Assembly (NCBI RefSeq): GCF_017876775.1
Contig: NZ_JAGIOP010000002.1
Span: forward strand, 3,596,001 to 3,660,000
Direction: 5' to 3'
DNA from: Mycolicibacterium lutetiense
GTDB taxonomy: Bacteria; Actinomycetota; Actinomycetes; Mycobacteriales; Mycobacteriaceae
DNA length: 64,000 bases
In this document: piece after piece, positions 37,713 to 54,738 of the stretch
Layout of the letters: every line of letters starts with the position of its first letter
Position numbering within the stretch: position 1 is the first letter of the stretch
Notes under the pieces: generated by a model
The model's database searches: none
What the model saw: the letters and a program-made list of their open reading frames with translations, nothing else
Told to the model about the DNA's origin: nothing
Program-made: the position numbers and the translations under genes

Positions 37713-39690
37713 CCGGATCATTCTGCGCCGCCTGGCCGGCGGCGTGGGTGCCCGGTTGGCGCGGTGGCCGGTGTTTCCGTACGACGTCACGGTGCGGATC
37801 AGCCTGTGGGTGAGCGTGGTCGTGGTGGCCGGCCTGTTCGGCTGGGGCGCCTGGCAGCGCCGCTGGATCGCCGACGACGGCCTGATCGTGTTGCGGACCG
37901 TGCGAAACCTGTTGGCGGGCAACGGCCCGGTCTTCAATGCAGGTGAACGGATCGAGGCCAACACCTCCACTGCATGGACCTATCTGGTCACTCTGGGCGC
38001 GTGGCTCGGCGGTCCGGTCCGGATGGAGTACGTGGCGCTGGCCCTTGCACTGACGCTGAGCGTGCTCGGTGTCGTGCTGGCGATGCTCGGCACCGGGCGG
38101 TTGTACGCCCCGAGCCTGCAGGGTCGCCGGGCCCTGCTGCTGCCCGCCGGCGCGCTGGTCTACATCGCCGTCCCGCCGGCCCGCGACTTCGCCACCTCCG
38201 GGCTCGAAAACGGTTTGGTTCTGGCCTATCTGGGCCTGCTGTGGTGGATGCTGGTGTGCTGGTCACAGGCCCTGCGCGCGACCCCGAAGGGCCGACTCTT
38301 CGACGGGACGCTGGCCGCCGTCGCCGGGCTGAGCGTGCTGATCCGCCCCGAGTTGGCGTTGATCGGCGGCGGCGTACTGGTCATGATGCTGATCGCGGCC
38401 CGCGGCTGGCGGCGCCGGGTCCTCATCGTGGTGGCCGGCGGACTTCTCCCGGTCGCCTACCAAATTTTCCGGATGGGTTACTACGCGCTGATCGTGCCGG
38501 GCACCGCGGTGGCCAAGGACGCCTCGGGCGCCAAATGGTCCCAGGGCTTCACCTATCTGAGCAATTTCAACAACCCATATCTGCTGTGGGTGCCGGTGCT
38601 GCTGCTCGCTGCGCTCGGGGTGGTTCTGCTGACCACGAGGACCCGGCCGTGGTGGGTGCGCCATCAGGTGCCCCGCGGGTACGGCTGGCTGGCCCGCACC
38701 GTCCAAAGCCCGGCTGCGGTAGTGCTTTTCATGTTCGCCAGCGGGTTGCTGCAGGGCATCTACTGGGTACGGCAGGGTGGCGACTTCATGCACGGCCGGG
38801 TGTTGCTGACGCCGCTGTTCTGCATGCTGATGCCCATCTCGGTCATTCCGGTCGTGCTGCCGGACGGCACCAGGTTCACCCGCGAGACGGGTTATCTGCT
38901 GGCCGCGGCCACCAGCGTGCTGTGGGCCTCGGTGGTGGGCTGGTCGATCTGGGCCGCGAACTCTTCGGGTCTGGGGGCCGACGGCACCCGCGTCACCTAC
39001 ACCGGCATCGTCGACGAACGCCGGTTCTATTCGCAGGCCACCGGCCATGCGCACCCGCTGACCGCCGCCGACTACCTGGACTATCCGCGCATGCGTGCGG
39101 TGCTGACCGCGATCAACAACACCCCGGACGGGGCGTTGCTGTTGCCGTCCGGCAACTATGACCAGTGGGACGTCGTCCCCGCCTATCCGCCGCCGGCCGA
39201 TCTCACCCCGGCGGCCCGTCAGGCGTTGGAAACCCCGCACACCGTGTTCTTCACCAACATGGGCATGCTGGGCATGAACGTCGGGCTCGACGTACGGGTG
39301 ATCGATCAGATCGGTCTGACGAATCCGCTGGCGATGCACACCCAACGGCTGACCGACGGCCGCATCGGCCACGACAAGAACCTGTTCCCGGACTGGGCCG
39401 TCGCCGAAGGGCCGTTCCTCAAGACCCGGCCGTACATCCCGGCCTACCTGGACGAGGAATGGATCTCGCAGGCCGAGGTCGCACTCGGCTGCCCGGCCAC
39501 CGAGTCGATGCTGAACTCGGTGCGCGGGGAGATGAGCCCGCGGCGGTTCCTGTCCAACCTGACGCACGCGTACGAGTTCACCAAGTACCGGATCGACCGC
39601 GTGCCGCTCTATGAATTGAAGCGGTGTGGCCTGCCGGTCCCCGAGCCGAAGAACCCGCCGTATACCGGGATGCCAGCGACCGGGCCCTAG
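37690..39690 (+). CDS. aftB: Arabinofuranosyltransferase AftB
   Basis: The protein has 666 residues; the M. tuberculosis protein is 627. Ten or so membrane helices are followed by a C-terminal extracytoplasmic domain. The DDG motif in RRWIADDGLIVLRTVRN is the GT-C catalytic Asp region. It adds terminal beta-1,2-arabinofuranose to arabinan, before mycolate attachment. The start is uncertain: the GTG at 37690 overlaps ubiA by 23 bases, and the next GTG (37744) is a shorter option. It is the last gene of the glf operon, with no gene until the degraded antigen-85 fragment 137 bases later. Confidence 0.92.
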   Translation: MQPSTSTDRIILRRLAGGVGARLARWPVFPYDVTVRISLWVSVVVVAGLFGWGAWQRRWIADDGLIVLRTVRNLLAGNGPVFNAGERIEANTSTAWTYLVTLGAWLGGPVRMEYVALALALTLSVLGVVLAMLGTGRLYAPSLQGRRALLLPAGALVYIAVPPARDFATSGLENGLVLAYLGLLWWMLVCWSQALRATPKGRLFDGTLAAVAGLSVLIRPELALIGGGVLVMMLIAARGWRRRVLIVVAGGLLPVAYQIFRMGYYALIVPGTAVAKDASGAKWSQGFTYLSNFNNPYLLWVPVLLLAALGVVLLTTRTRPWWVRHQVPRGYGWLARTVQSPAAVVLFMFASGLLQGIYWVRQGGDFMHGRVLLTPLFCMLMPISVIPVVLPDGTRFTRETGYLLAAATSVLWASVVGWSIWAANSSGLGADGTRVTYTGIVDERRFYSQATGHAHPLTAADYLDYPRMRAVLTAINNTPDGALLLPSGNYDQWDVVPAYPPPADLTPAARQALETPHTVFFTNMGMLGMNVGLDVRVIDQIGLTNPLAMHTQRLTDGRIGHDKNLFPDWAVAEGPFLKTRPYIPAYLDEEWISQAEVALGCPATESMLNSVRGEMSPRRFLSNLTHAYEFTKYRIDRVPLYELKRCGLPVPEPKNPPYTGMPATGP

Positions 39691-39827
39691 CCAGCTGCCG
39701 GGTCCGGCACCAAGTATTTACCAAGTCGGTTTCAGCAAGATCTGTGCGTTCGGTAACGCTCGGTAGGCCCGGGTCGATACCCAGACGAGCCTGCGAGATC
39801 GATCTTGAACGGACGGTACGAGAAACC

Positions 39828-40082
39828 ATGCTGACCTCCTCCCGTGCGGGGCTGCCGGTCGAGCAGGCCTGTACCTATATATCGGAGACGTTCCTCACAC
39901 GGGAGCTTTCGGCGTGTGCCGTGTCACCGTCGGTGTGCTACGGGCCGAACGGTGCCATCGGCCTCGACGTGAGGTCCGGCCCCAACCCTGCGATGAGCAC
40001 CGGCAGCCTGGAGATCTTTCCCTGTTGGGCGGCTCAATTGCAGGCATTGAAACCAGACCTGATCGCGACCATCAACGGCTGA
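39828..40082 (+). pseudogene. Internally deleted antigen-85 (fbp) remnant
   Basis: An open stretch of 84 codons from an ATG encodes three short parts of antigen 85 in the right order: SRAGLPVE (mature N-terminus; SRPGLPVE in FbpA), TYISETFLTREL ([12 protein letters not shown] in FbpA), and CWAAQLQALKPDL near the end ([13 protein letters not shown] in FbpA). The segments between, which hold the catalytic Ser, Glu and His, are absent, as is any signal peptide. It lies 137 bases upstream of fbpA and is most simply a decayed copy. The frame is still open, so it might be translated, but mycolyl transfer is impossible. Confidence 0.7.
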
Positions 40083-40129
40083 GGGGTGATCAGGGACGAC
40101 AACTGTGGAAGAGAAGCATCACGTAATCG

Positions 40130-40143
40130 TGTGGTTGACTACA
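40130..40143 (+). promoter_or_regulatory. Element shared by fbpA and fbpD upstream regions (fbpA copy)
   Basis: TGTGGTTGACTACA, 90 bases before the fbpA ATG, differs at one of 14 positions from a copy at the same kind of place before fbpD. It includes TTGACT, a -35-like hexamer. Confidence 0.45.
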
Positions 40144-40174
40144 CGGGCACGTGAGCCGCTTACGTCGGTCCTGA

Positions 40175-41215
<1,041 letters not shown>

Positions 41216-41250
41216 TCCGGCGGCGGGTAGCGACCTAACGCGTATGACGC

Positions 41251-41288
41251 CTGACGGCGGCGATCCCCAACGGGGTCGCCGCCGTCAG
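41251..41288 (+). terminator. Hairpin after fbpA
   Basis: CTGACGGCGGCGATCCCC (41251-41268) pairs with 41272-41288 around a three-base loop, with a one-base bulge. There is no T tract after the stem; mycobacterial terminators often lack it. Confidence 0.75.
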
Positions 41289-41329
41289 CCGTTTGGCGCC
41301 CGGTGATTGCCGCCCGGCTGTGAGGTCGA

Positions 41330-41343
41330 TGTGGTTCACTACA
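41330..41343 (+). promoter_or_regulatory. Element shared by fbpA and fbpD upstream regions (fbpD copy)
   Basis: TGTGGTTCACTACA, 70 bases before the fbpD ATG, matches the fbpA copy at 13 of 14 positions. Confidence 0.45.
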
Positions 41344-41399
41344 ACGCGGGTTGTGTGTGCGGGGGCACTTTTGAGTCCGGCTGGCAGCGGGAGAGGTTG

Positions 41400-42314
41400 A
41401 TGATGAGGCGTGCGTTGAGTCTGATGCGGGCGATGCTGCTGGCGCTTCTGGCTCCGGTGCTCGGTGCCGGACTGTGGACCATGTCCGCGACGACGGCCGC
41501 GCCGGCCCGGGCCGATGGTGTCGAGTACCTGATGGTTCCGTCGGCGGCGATGGGTCGCGACATACCGGTGGCATTCCAGGGCGGTGGCCCGCACGCGGTC
41601 TTCCTGCTCGACGCGTTCAACGCGGCTCCGGACGTCAGCAACTGGGTCAACGCCGGTCATGCGATGTCGACGCTGGCCGGCCGAGGTATCTCGGTGGCGG
41701 CGCCGGCCGGCGGCGCGTTCAGCCTGTACACCAACTGGGAGCAGGACGGCAGTAAGCAGTGGGAGACCTTCCTGTCTGCCGAGTTGCCGGACTGGCTGGC
41801 CGCCAACAAGGGCCTGGCCCCGGGCGGGCACGGAGTTGTGGGCGCCTCGCAGGGCGGTACTGCCGCGCTGACGCTGGCCGCGTTCCACCCGGACCGCTTC
41901 CGCTTCGCCGGATCGTTGTCGGGCTTCCTGACCCCGTCGGCCACCACCCTCAACGGTGCGATCACCGCCGGCATGGCGCAGTTCGGCGGGGTGGACAGCT
42001 ACGGGATGTGGGGTGCCCCACAGCTGGGCCGCTGGAAGTGGCATGACCCCGACGTGCACGTGCAGTTGCTGGCGGACTCGAACACCCGACTCTGGGTGTA
42101 CAGCCCCGCCACCCTGACGTGCAGCGATCCGGCCGCCATGATCGGTGTCTGCGATCTGGCGCAGGGCAGCAACCGTTCCTTCTACCAGCATTACCGCTCC
42201 GTCGGCGGCGGCAACGGGCACTTTGACATTCCGGCCGGCGGCCAGCATGACTGGGGTAGCTGGGCCCCGCAGCTGGCATATATGTCGGGCGAACTGGTCG
42301 CGACCATCAAGTAG
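41400..42314 (+). CDS. fbpD: FbpD (MPT51), antigen-85-like protein
   Basis: The protein has 304 residues; ATG at 41400 follows GGGAGAGG. The signal peptide covers about residues 8-37. The fold is that of antigen 85 ([44 protein letters not shown]) but it is shorter and lacks the Trp/Cys pocket. GASQGG keeps a Ser at the nucleophile elbow, and His remains near the end. MPT51 is regarded as non-catalytic and as a fibronectin-binding protein, so the retained Ser is noteworthy. It follows fbpA after a terminator. Confidence 0.92.
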   Translation: MMRRALSLMRAMLLALLAPVLGAGLWTMSATTAAPARADGVEYLMVPSAAMGRDIPVAFQGGGPHAVFLLDAFNAAPDVSNWVNAGHAMSTLAGRGISVAAPAGGAFSLYTNWEQDGSKQWETFLSAELPDWLAANKGLAPGGHGVVGASQGGTAALTLAAFHPDRFRFAGSLSGFLTPSATTLNGAITAGMAQFGGVDSYGMWGAPQLGRWKWHDPDVHVQLLADSNTRLWVYSPATLTCSDPAAMIGVCDLAQGSNRSFYQHYRSVGGGNGHFDIPAGGQHDWGSWAPQLAYMSGELVATIK

Positions 42315-42389
42315 TCGTTCGGGCGGCCCGCCGTTGTGACCAGAATCAGCTGCGCCTGGACACTTTTCACCAGCCGGTACGGTGGAGGC

Positions 42390-42836
42390 GTGCAGCACAC
42401 GGTACGGTCGGCCACCCTGGTGGTAGCGGTGTCCGCTGCGTCGTTGCTGACCGCGTGCGATGCGGGCGGTGACATCATGGCGCCGCTGGCACAGACCGCG
42501 TCGCAGGTGAACGGGGTTCAGCCGCAGGCGGCGTCCGCGCCGCCCGAGGAGGGTCTTCCCGGTGAGCTGGCCGTCACGTCGCAGCAGCGCACTTATCTCG
42601 ATGAGCTCAAGGGGACCGGGATCAATCCGTCCAGTCAGCTGTTGGCGCTGTCGATCGGGTCGTACGTGTGCCAGGCTCACGCCGCCAGACTCAACGACCA
42701 GGCCGTGCGGGATTTCGTCCTGCCGTTGGTACGCGACGATGTCCGGGCCGCCCATTCCTCGGAGAGCCCGACACCCGATGAGATCGACGCCGCCGCCACT
42801 GACTACATCCGTATCGCCACCGAACATCTCTGCTGA
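42390..42836 (+). CDS. DUF732-domain lipoprotein
   Basis: The protein has 148 residues. GTG at 42390 gives a signal peptide with a lipobox LLTAC, so the mature Cys is lipid-modified. A DUF732-type helical part (about 70-148; QRTYLDELKGTGIN then QLLALSIGSYVCQAH, one Cys near the end) follows, a small family found in mycobacterial exported proteins. A frame 18 codons longer starts at 42336 but lacks a signal peptide until this GTG. It lies 40 bases before the Rv3802c homologue. The function is unknown. Confidence 0.78.
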   Translation: MQHTVRSATLVVAVSAASLLTACDAGGDIMAPLAQTASQVNGVQPQAASAPPEEGLPGELAVTSQQRTYLDELKGTGINPSSQLLALSIGSYVCQAHAARLNDQAVRDFVLPLVRDDVRAAHSSESPTPDEIDAAATDYIRIATEHLC

Positions 42837-42876
42837 CGCAGATCACCGCACCGCACGCGAGGAGCCCGAGTAACCC

Positions 42877-43890
42877 ATGGCAAAAAATGCCGGCCGCAGG
42901 AAGCGGCATCGCATCCTGGCCCTGATCGCGGCCGCGGCGATGGCACTCGTCGTGGTGTTGGTGGTGACGATCGTGGTGATCGTGATGCGTCGTCCCGAGA
43001 CGCCGTCGGGACCGCCGTCGGCCCAGCCCCCGGCCGGGGTGCCGGGCCCGTCGGCGACGCGTAAGCCGCGTCCGGAGTTCCAGTCCGCCGACTGTCCCGA
43101 CGTCATGTTGCTCTCGATCCCCGGTACCTGGGAGTCGTCACCGGTGGACGACCCGTTCAACCCGACGCAGTTCCCGCTGTCGCTGATGAGCAATATCAGT
43201 CGGCCGATGGCCGAGCAGTTCGGGACGGACCGCCTCGAGGTGTACACGGTGCCCTACACCGCGCAGTTCCATAATCCGTTCTCCGCCGACAATCAGATGT
43301 CCTACGACGACAGTCGCGCCGAGGGGAAGCGCGCCGCGGTGAAGGCGATGACGGACATGAACGACCGGTGCCCGCTGACCAGCTATGTGATCGCCGGGTT
43401 TTCGCAGGGCGCGGTGATCGGTGGGGACCTGGCCAGCGACATCGGCAACGGGCGCGGCCCGGTGGACGAGGATCTGGTGCTGGGCGTGACGTTGATCGCC
43501 GATGGCCGCCGCCAGCTCGGCGTCGGTCAGGACGTGGGCCCGAACCCACCCGGCCAGGGCGCCGAGATCACGTTGCACGACTTGTCGGTGCTGTCCGGGA
43601 TGGGCCTGACGATGACGGGTCCGCGCCAGGGCGGCTTCGGGGCGCTCGACGACCGGACCAACCAGATCTGCGGCAAGGGCGATCTGATCTGCTCGGCGCC
43701 CGAGGAGGCGTTCTCGATCTTCAACCTGCCCAAGACTCTGGAGACACTGACCGGCAGCGCGGCCGGACCGGTGCACGCCCTGTACAACACCCCGCAGTTC
43801 TGGGTGGAGAACGGGGAGACAGCCACGCAGTGGACGCTGAGCTGGGTCAAGGGCCTGGTGGACAACGCGCCTCACCCGAAGCACGGGTGA
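42877..43890 (+). CDS. Cutinase-family phospholipase/thioesterase (Rv3802c homologue)
   Basis: The protein has 337 residues. An N-terminal membrane segment (about 10-37) precedes an alpha/beta-hydrolase of the cutinase-like family. GFSQGAV holds the nucleophile Ser, and the acidic residue and His (GPVHALYN) follow. Rv3802c is an essential envelope lipase/thioesterase tied to mycolic acid assembly and inhibited by tetrahydrolipstatin. It precedes fadD32 and pks13 as in M. tuberculosis. A 255-base gap to fadD32 probably contains a separate promoter. Its physiological substrate is still debated. Confidence 0.9.
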   Translation: MAKNAGRRKRHRILALIAAAAMALVVVLVVTIVVIVMRRPETPSGPPSAQPPAGVPGPSATRKPRPEFQSADCPDVMLLSIPGTWESSPVDDPFNPTQFPLSLMSNISRPMAEQFGTDRLEVYTVPYTAQFHNPFSADNQMSYDDSRAEGKRAAVKAMTDMNDRCPLTSYVIAGFSQGAVIGGDLASDIGNGRGPVDEDLVLGVTLIADGRRQLGVGQDVGPNPPGQGAEITLHDLSVLSGMGLTMTGPRQGGFGALDDRTNQICGKGDLICSAPEEAFSIFNLPKTLETLTGSAAGPVHALYNTPQFWVENGETATQWTLSWVKGLVDNAPHPKHG

Positions 43891-44145
43891 CACCGGACAC
43901 GCCCGGGACACGAATCGCGCGGTGGATTTGGTCGGGACCGTCACGGTCCCCTAACATTAAGAGAAAAATAAGAGCTTCGTGCGCGGGTTGTGGGTTGAAT
44001 AGACCCGGCAACTGATTCGTGGCATGGATCGGCAAGCCCGGTACGATCGTCGGGTTTGGGTATGTGCTGGCCGCCGAGTGGCTGCGACGCACCACACCAG
44101 TGACGTGCGACAACGCGACGAGTACGGCTCTGACAGGAGAGTTAA

Positions 44146-46035
44146 ATGCCGTTCATCAATCCGTTCATCAAGGACGGCCAGATCAAGTTCCCTGACGGCG
44201 CCAGCATCGTCGAACACGTCGAGCGTTGGGCGAGGGTTCGCAGCGACAAGCTGGCATACCGCTTCCTGGACTTTTCGACCGAACGCGACGGCGTCGCCCG
44301 CGACCTGACGTGGGCCCAGTTCAGTGCGCGCAACAAGGCGGTGGCCGCGCGCCTTCAGCAGGTCACCCAGCCCGGTGACCGCGTGGCCATTCTCTGTCCG
44401 CAGAACCTCGACTACCTCGTGGCGTTCTTCGGCGCGCTCTACGCCGGCCGTGTCGCGGTGCCGCTGTTCGACCCGTCGGAGCCCGGACACGTCGGCCGCC
44501 TGCACGCGGTGCTGGACGACTGCCACCCGTCGGCCATCCTGACCACCACCGACGCCGCCGAGGGCGTCCGCAAGTTCTTCCGCGGCCGGCCGGCCAACCA
44601 GCGTCCCCGGGTCATCGCCGTGGACGCCGTGCCCGACGACGTCGCCGCCACCTGGGTCCACTTCGAGGACGTCGACGAGTCGACCATCGCCTACCTCCAG
44701 TACACCTCCGGATCCACCCGAATCCCGACCGGTGTGCAGATCACCCACCTGAACATGGCCACCAACGTGGTGCAGATCGTCGAGGCGCTCGAAGGTGAGG
44801 AGGGCGACCGCGGCCTGTCCTGGCTGCCGTTCTTCCACGACATGGGTCTGGTCACCGGGTTGATCGCCCCGATGATCGGCCACTACTTCACCTTCATGAC
44901 CCCGGCCGCCTTCGTGCGCCGCCCCGAGCGCTGGATCCGGGAGATGGCCCGCAAGGAAGGCGACATCGGCGGTGTCATCTCGGTGGCCCCGAACTTCGCG
45001 TTCGACCACGCCGCGGCCCGGGGTGTGCCGAAAGACGGCGCGCCACTCGACCTGTCCAACGTCAAGGCCGTGCTCAACGGCAGCGAGCCGATCTCGGCGG
45101 CCACCGTGCGCCGGTTCAACGAGGCGTTCAGCCCGTTCGGCTTCCCGGCCAAGGCCATCAAACCGTCCTACGGCCTGGCCGAGGCAACGTTGATGGTGTC
45201 GACCACCCCGGCTGCCGAAGAGCCCAAGATCATCTACGTCGACCGCGACGCGCTCAACAGCGGTCGCATCGTCGAGGTGGACGGCGATTCGATCAAGGCG
45301 GTTGCCCAGGCCTCGGCCGGCAAGGTCGGCGTCTCCGAGTGGGCCGTCATCGTGGATGCCGAGACCGCGACGGAGCTGCCCGACGGACAGGTCGGCGAGA
45401 TCTGGATGAGCGGCCAGAACATGGGCACCGGGTACTGGGGTAAGCCCGAAGAGACTGTCGAGGTGTTCCAGAACACCCTCAAGTCGCGGACCAGCCCGTC
45501 ACACGCCGAGGGTGCCGAAGACGACGCCACCTGGGTCCGCACCGGCGATTTCGGTGCCTTCTACGACGGTGATCTCTACATCACCGGTCGCGTGAAGGAC
45601 CTTGTCATCATCGACGGCCGCAACCACTACCCGCAGGACCTGGAGTACTCGGCGCAGGAAGCCAGCAAGGCGCTGCGCACCGGCTACGTGGCGGCCTTCT
45701 CGGTGCCGGCCAACCAGCTGCCCGACGAGGTGTTCGAGAACGCGCACGCGGGGCTGCACCGTGACGACGACGACAGCTCTGAGCAGCTGGTCATCGTCGC
45801 CGAGCGGGCACCCGGCTCGCACAAGCTCGAAGTCGGTCCGATCACCGATGACATCCGCGCGGCGATCGCCGTACGGCACGGTGTGACCGTGCGCGACGTG
45901 CTGCTGACCGCCGCCGGCGCCGTTCCGCGTACCTCCAGCGGCAAGATCGGCCGTCGGGCCTGCCGTTCCGCGTACCTGGACGGCTCCCTGCGCAGCGGCA
46001 AGATCGCCAACGCATTCCCGGACGAGACGGACTGA
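44146..46035 (+). CDS. fadD32: FadD32, long-chain fatty-acyl-AMP ligase
   Basis: The protein has 629 residues. It activates the C50-60 meroacid as an acyl-adenylate and loads it on the N-terminal ACP of Pks13. The adenylate motif [13 protein letters not shown], the SYGLAEATL core and the [20 protein letters not shown] segment are in order. The C-terminal lid ends [13 protein letters not shown] with the catalytic Lys. The ATG at 44146 has an SD (GACAGGAGAG). The 255-base upstream region contains an AT-rich CTAACATTAAGAGAAAAATA patch and is the likely promoter for the fadD32-pks13-accD4 operon. Confidence 0.96.
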   Translation: MPFINPFIKDGQIKFPDGASIVEHVERWARVRSDKLAYRFLDFSTERDGVARDLTWAQFSARNKAVAARLQQVTQPGDRVAILCPQNLDYLVAFFGALYAGRVAVPLFDPSEPGHVGRLHAVLDDCHPSAILTTTDAAEGVRKFFRGRPANQRPRVIAVDAVPDDVAATWVHFEDVDESTIAYLQYTSGSTRIPTGVQITHLNMATNVVQIVEALEGEEGDRGLSWLPFFHDMGLVTGLIAPMIGHYFTFMTPAAFVRRPERWIREMARKEGDIGGVISVAPNFAFDHAAARGVPKDGAPLDLSNVKAVLNGSEPISAATVRRFNEAFSPFGFPAKAIKPSYGLAEATLMVSTTPAAEEPKIIYVDRDALNSGRIVEVDGDSIKAVAQASAGKVGVSEWAVIVDAETATELPDGQVGEIWMSGQNMGTGYWGKPEETVEVFQNTLKSRTSPSHAEGAEDDATWVRTGDFGAFYDGDLYITGRVKDLVIIDGRNHYPQDLEYSAQEASKALRTGYVAAFSVPANQLPDEVFENAHAGLHRDDDDSSEQLVIVAERAPGSHKLEVGPITDDIRAAIAVRHGVTVRDVLLTAAGAVPRTSSGKIGRRACRSAYLDGSLRSGKIANAFPDETD

Positions 46036-46089
46036 CTGAGCTAGGCACCACGCCGCCCAGCGCCGATGCATGACGAAGGTGACTTGAAC

Positions 46090-53093
<7,004 letters not shown>

Positions 53094-53103
53094 TTCGGCG
53101 CGC

Positions 53104-54519
53104 GTGAATACCGCGGTCGTGGTCGGTGCCGGGCCCAACGGGCTCGCGGCCGCCATCACGCTGGCCTCGGCGGGGGTGGACGTAACGGTCCTGGAGGCGG
53201 CCGACACGATCGGCGGCGGGGTGCGCTCCGGCGAAGGTATCGTGCCCGGCCTGGTCCACGACCACTGCTCAGCGATCCACCCGATGGCGGTCGGCTCGGC
53301 TTTCCTGGCCGGCCTCGGCCTGGAACGCCATGGTCTGCAGTGGAAATGGCCCGAGATCGACTGCGCGCATCCGCTCGATGGTGGTGCCGCGGGCCTGCTG
53401 TACCGCAGCGTCGACGACACCGCGACCGCGCTCGGCGTGGACGGTGCGCGCTGGCGGCGGGCCTTCGGCGGCCCGTCGGCGAAGTTCGACACGCTGTCGC
53501 AGGACATCATGGGGCCGCTGCTGCGGGTGCCGAAGCATCCGCTGGCGCTGGCCCGGTTCGGTGCACCGACGGTGCTTCCGGCGTCGGCGTTCTCCCGGTT
53601 GTTCCGTACCGAGGCGGCGCGGGCATTGTTCGGTGGCGTTGCCGCACACACCTTCCGGCCCTTGCACTATCCGCTGACCTCGGCGATCGGGCTGGGCATC
53701 ATCACGGCCGGGCACCGGCACGGCTGGGCGGTGGCGCAGGGCGGTTCGCAGGCCATCACCGATGCGCTGGCGGCGGTGCTCACCGAGTTGGGTGTCAAGG
53801 TGCAGACCGGTGTCCGGGTTGCGTCCGCGGCTCAGTTGCCGCCGGCCGATGTGACGATGTTCGATCTGGCGCCGACGGCCGTCGTCGACATCCTGGGGGA
53901 CCGGTTGCCCAGGCGGGTGGCCCGTGGACTGAGGGGATTCCGTTACGGACCGGGAGCATTCAAGGTCGACTTCGCGGTCGAGGGGCCGGTGCCGTGGGCG
54001 CACCGGGAGGTCGGTGGCGCCGGGACGGTGCACCTGGGTGGAGACTTCGCTGAGATCGCCGCGACCGAGCGGGAGATCCACGCCGGCCGGATGCCGCAAC
54101 GACCGTTCGTGCTCGTCGGGCAGCAGTTCGTAGCCGATCCTGGGCGCTCGGTGGGCAACATCAACCCGGTGTATTCGTATGCCCATGTGCCGCACGGCTA
54201 TACCGGTGACGCGACCGAAGCGATAATCGGCCAGTTCGAGCGGTTCGCCCCCGGATTCCGCGACCGGATCGTCGGGATGGCGGTGCGTTCGACGACGGAG
54301 ATGTCGGTGTACAACGCCAACTATGTCGGCGGTGACATCTGTACGGGCGCCAAGGATATCCGGCAGTTGGTGTTCGGTCCGCGGACTACACTGCAGCCCT
54401 ATCGGATTGGCGTTCCCGGCATGTACCTATGCTCGGCGGCCACCCCGCCGGGGCCCGGTGCGCACGGAATGTGCGGTGCCAACGCGGCTGTCGTCGCACT
54501 CGCTGGTCTCACGCGGTGA
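53104..54519 (+). CDS. FAD-dependent oxidoreductase (phytoene-dehydrogenase-like)
   Basis: The protein has 471 residues. The N-terminal Rossmann motif VVVGAGPNGLAAAI and the VLEAADTIGGG segment bind FAD. DAGVS-like carotenoid-desaturase residues are not clear. The C-terminal part has PGMYLCSAATPPGPGAHGMCGANA, typical of amine/carotene oxidoreductases. It starts with GTG at 53104, ten bases after accD4, so it may share that operon. A related dehydrogenase, Rv3829c (536 residues), is recalled from this region of M. tuberculosis; this copy is shorter. The substrate is unknown. Confidence 0.8.
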   Translation: MNTAVVVGAGPNGLAAAITLASAGVDVTVLEAADTIGGGVRSGEGIVPGLVHDHCSAIHPMAVGSAFLAGLGLERHGLQWKWPEIDCAHPLDGGAAGLLYRSVDDTATALGVDGARWRRAFGGPSAKFDTLSQDIMGPLLRVPKHPLALARFGAPTVLPASAFSRLFRTEAARALFGGVAAHTFRPLHYPLTSAIGLGIITAGHRHGWAVAQGGSQAITDALAAVLTELGVKVQTGVRVASAAQLPPADVTMFDLAPTAVVDILGDRLPRRVARGLRGFRYGPGAFKVDFAVEGPVPWAHREVGGAGTVHLGGDFAEIAATEREIHAGRMPQRPFVLVGQQFVADPGRSVGNINPVYSYAHVPHGYTGDATEAIIGQFERFAPGFRDRIVGMAVRSTTEMSVYNANYVGGDICTGAKDIRQLVFGPRTTLQPYRIGVPGMYLCSAATPPGPGAHGMCGANAAVVALAGLTR

Positions 54520-54623
54520 GTCCAGGAGGATTTGCGGTAGGCCGTCGACTCACAGTCTTACTCACATCCGTGTAATTCGAAAATGTAGCCGTTGACCAGT
54601 GGTGATGCGAGACGCATCGAAAA

Positions 54624-54643
54624 CCATCCACAAGTTGTCCACA
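54624..54643 (+). promoter_or_regulatory. Two DnaA-box-like 9-mers
   Basis: CCATCCACA (54624-54632) and TTGTCCACA (54635-54643), the latter an exact match to the mycobacterial DnaA box. They lie in the 219-base gap (54520-54738) before the DUF4331 gene, which shows nothing else. Confidence 0.4.
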
Positions 54644-54738
54644 GGCCGTCCTGGTTGGCTGTGTGCAGTCGCGTGGTCTACGCGCGGGTGTAGCCCGTTT
54701 CCGGTGCGGCCCGACCGTGTGCGCGCTTTGATGAGTAC

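Noticed and set aside
39624..39827. Upstream extension of the antigen-85 remnant
   Set aside because: The codons before 39828 overlap the end of aftB and show no antigen-85 similarity.
40161..40166. TACGTC as a -10 for fbpA
   Set aside because: Its spacing to TTGACT (20 bases) is too long for a normal promoter; only the shared 14-mer is reported.
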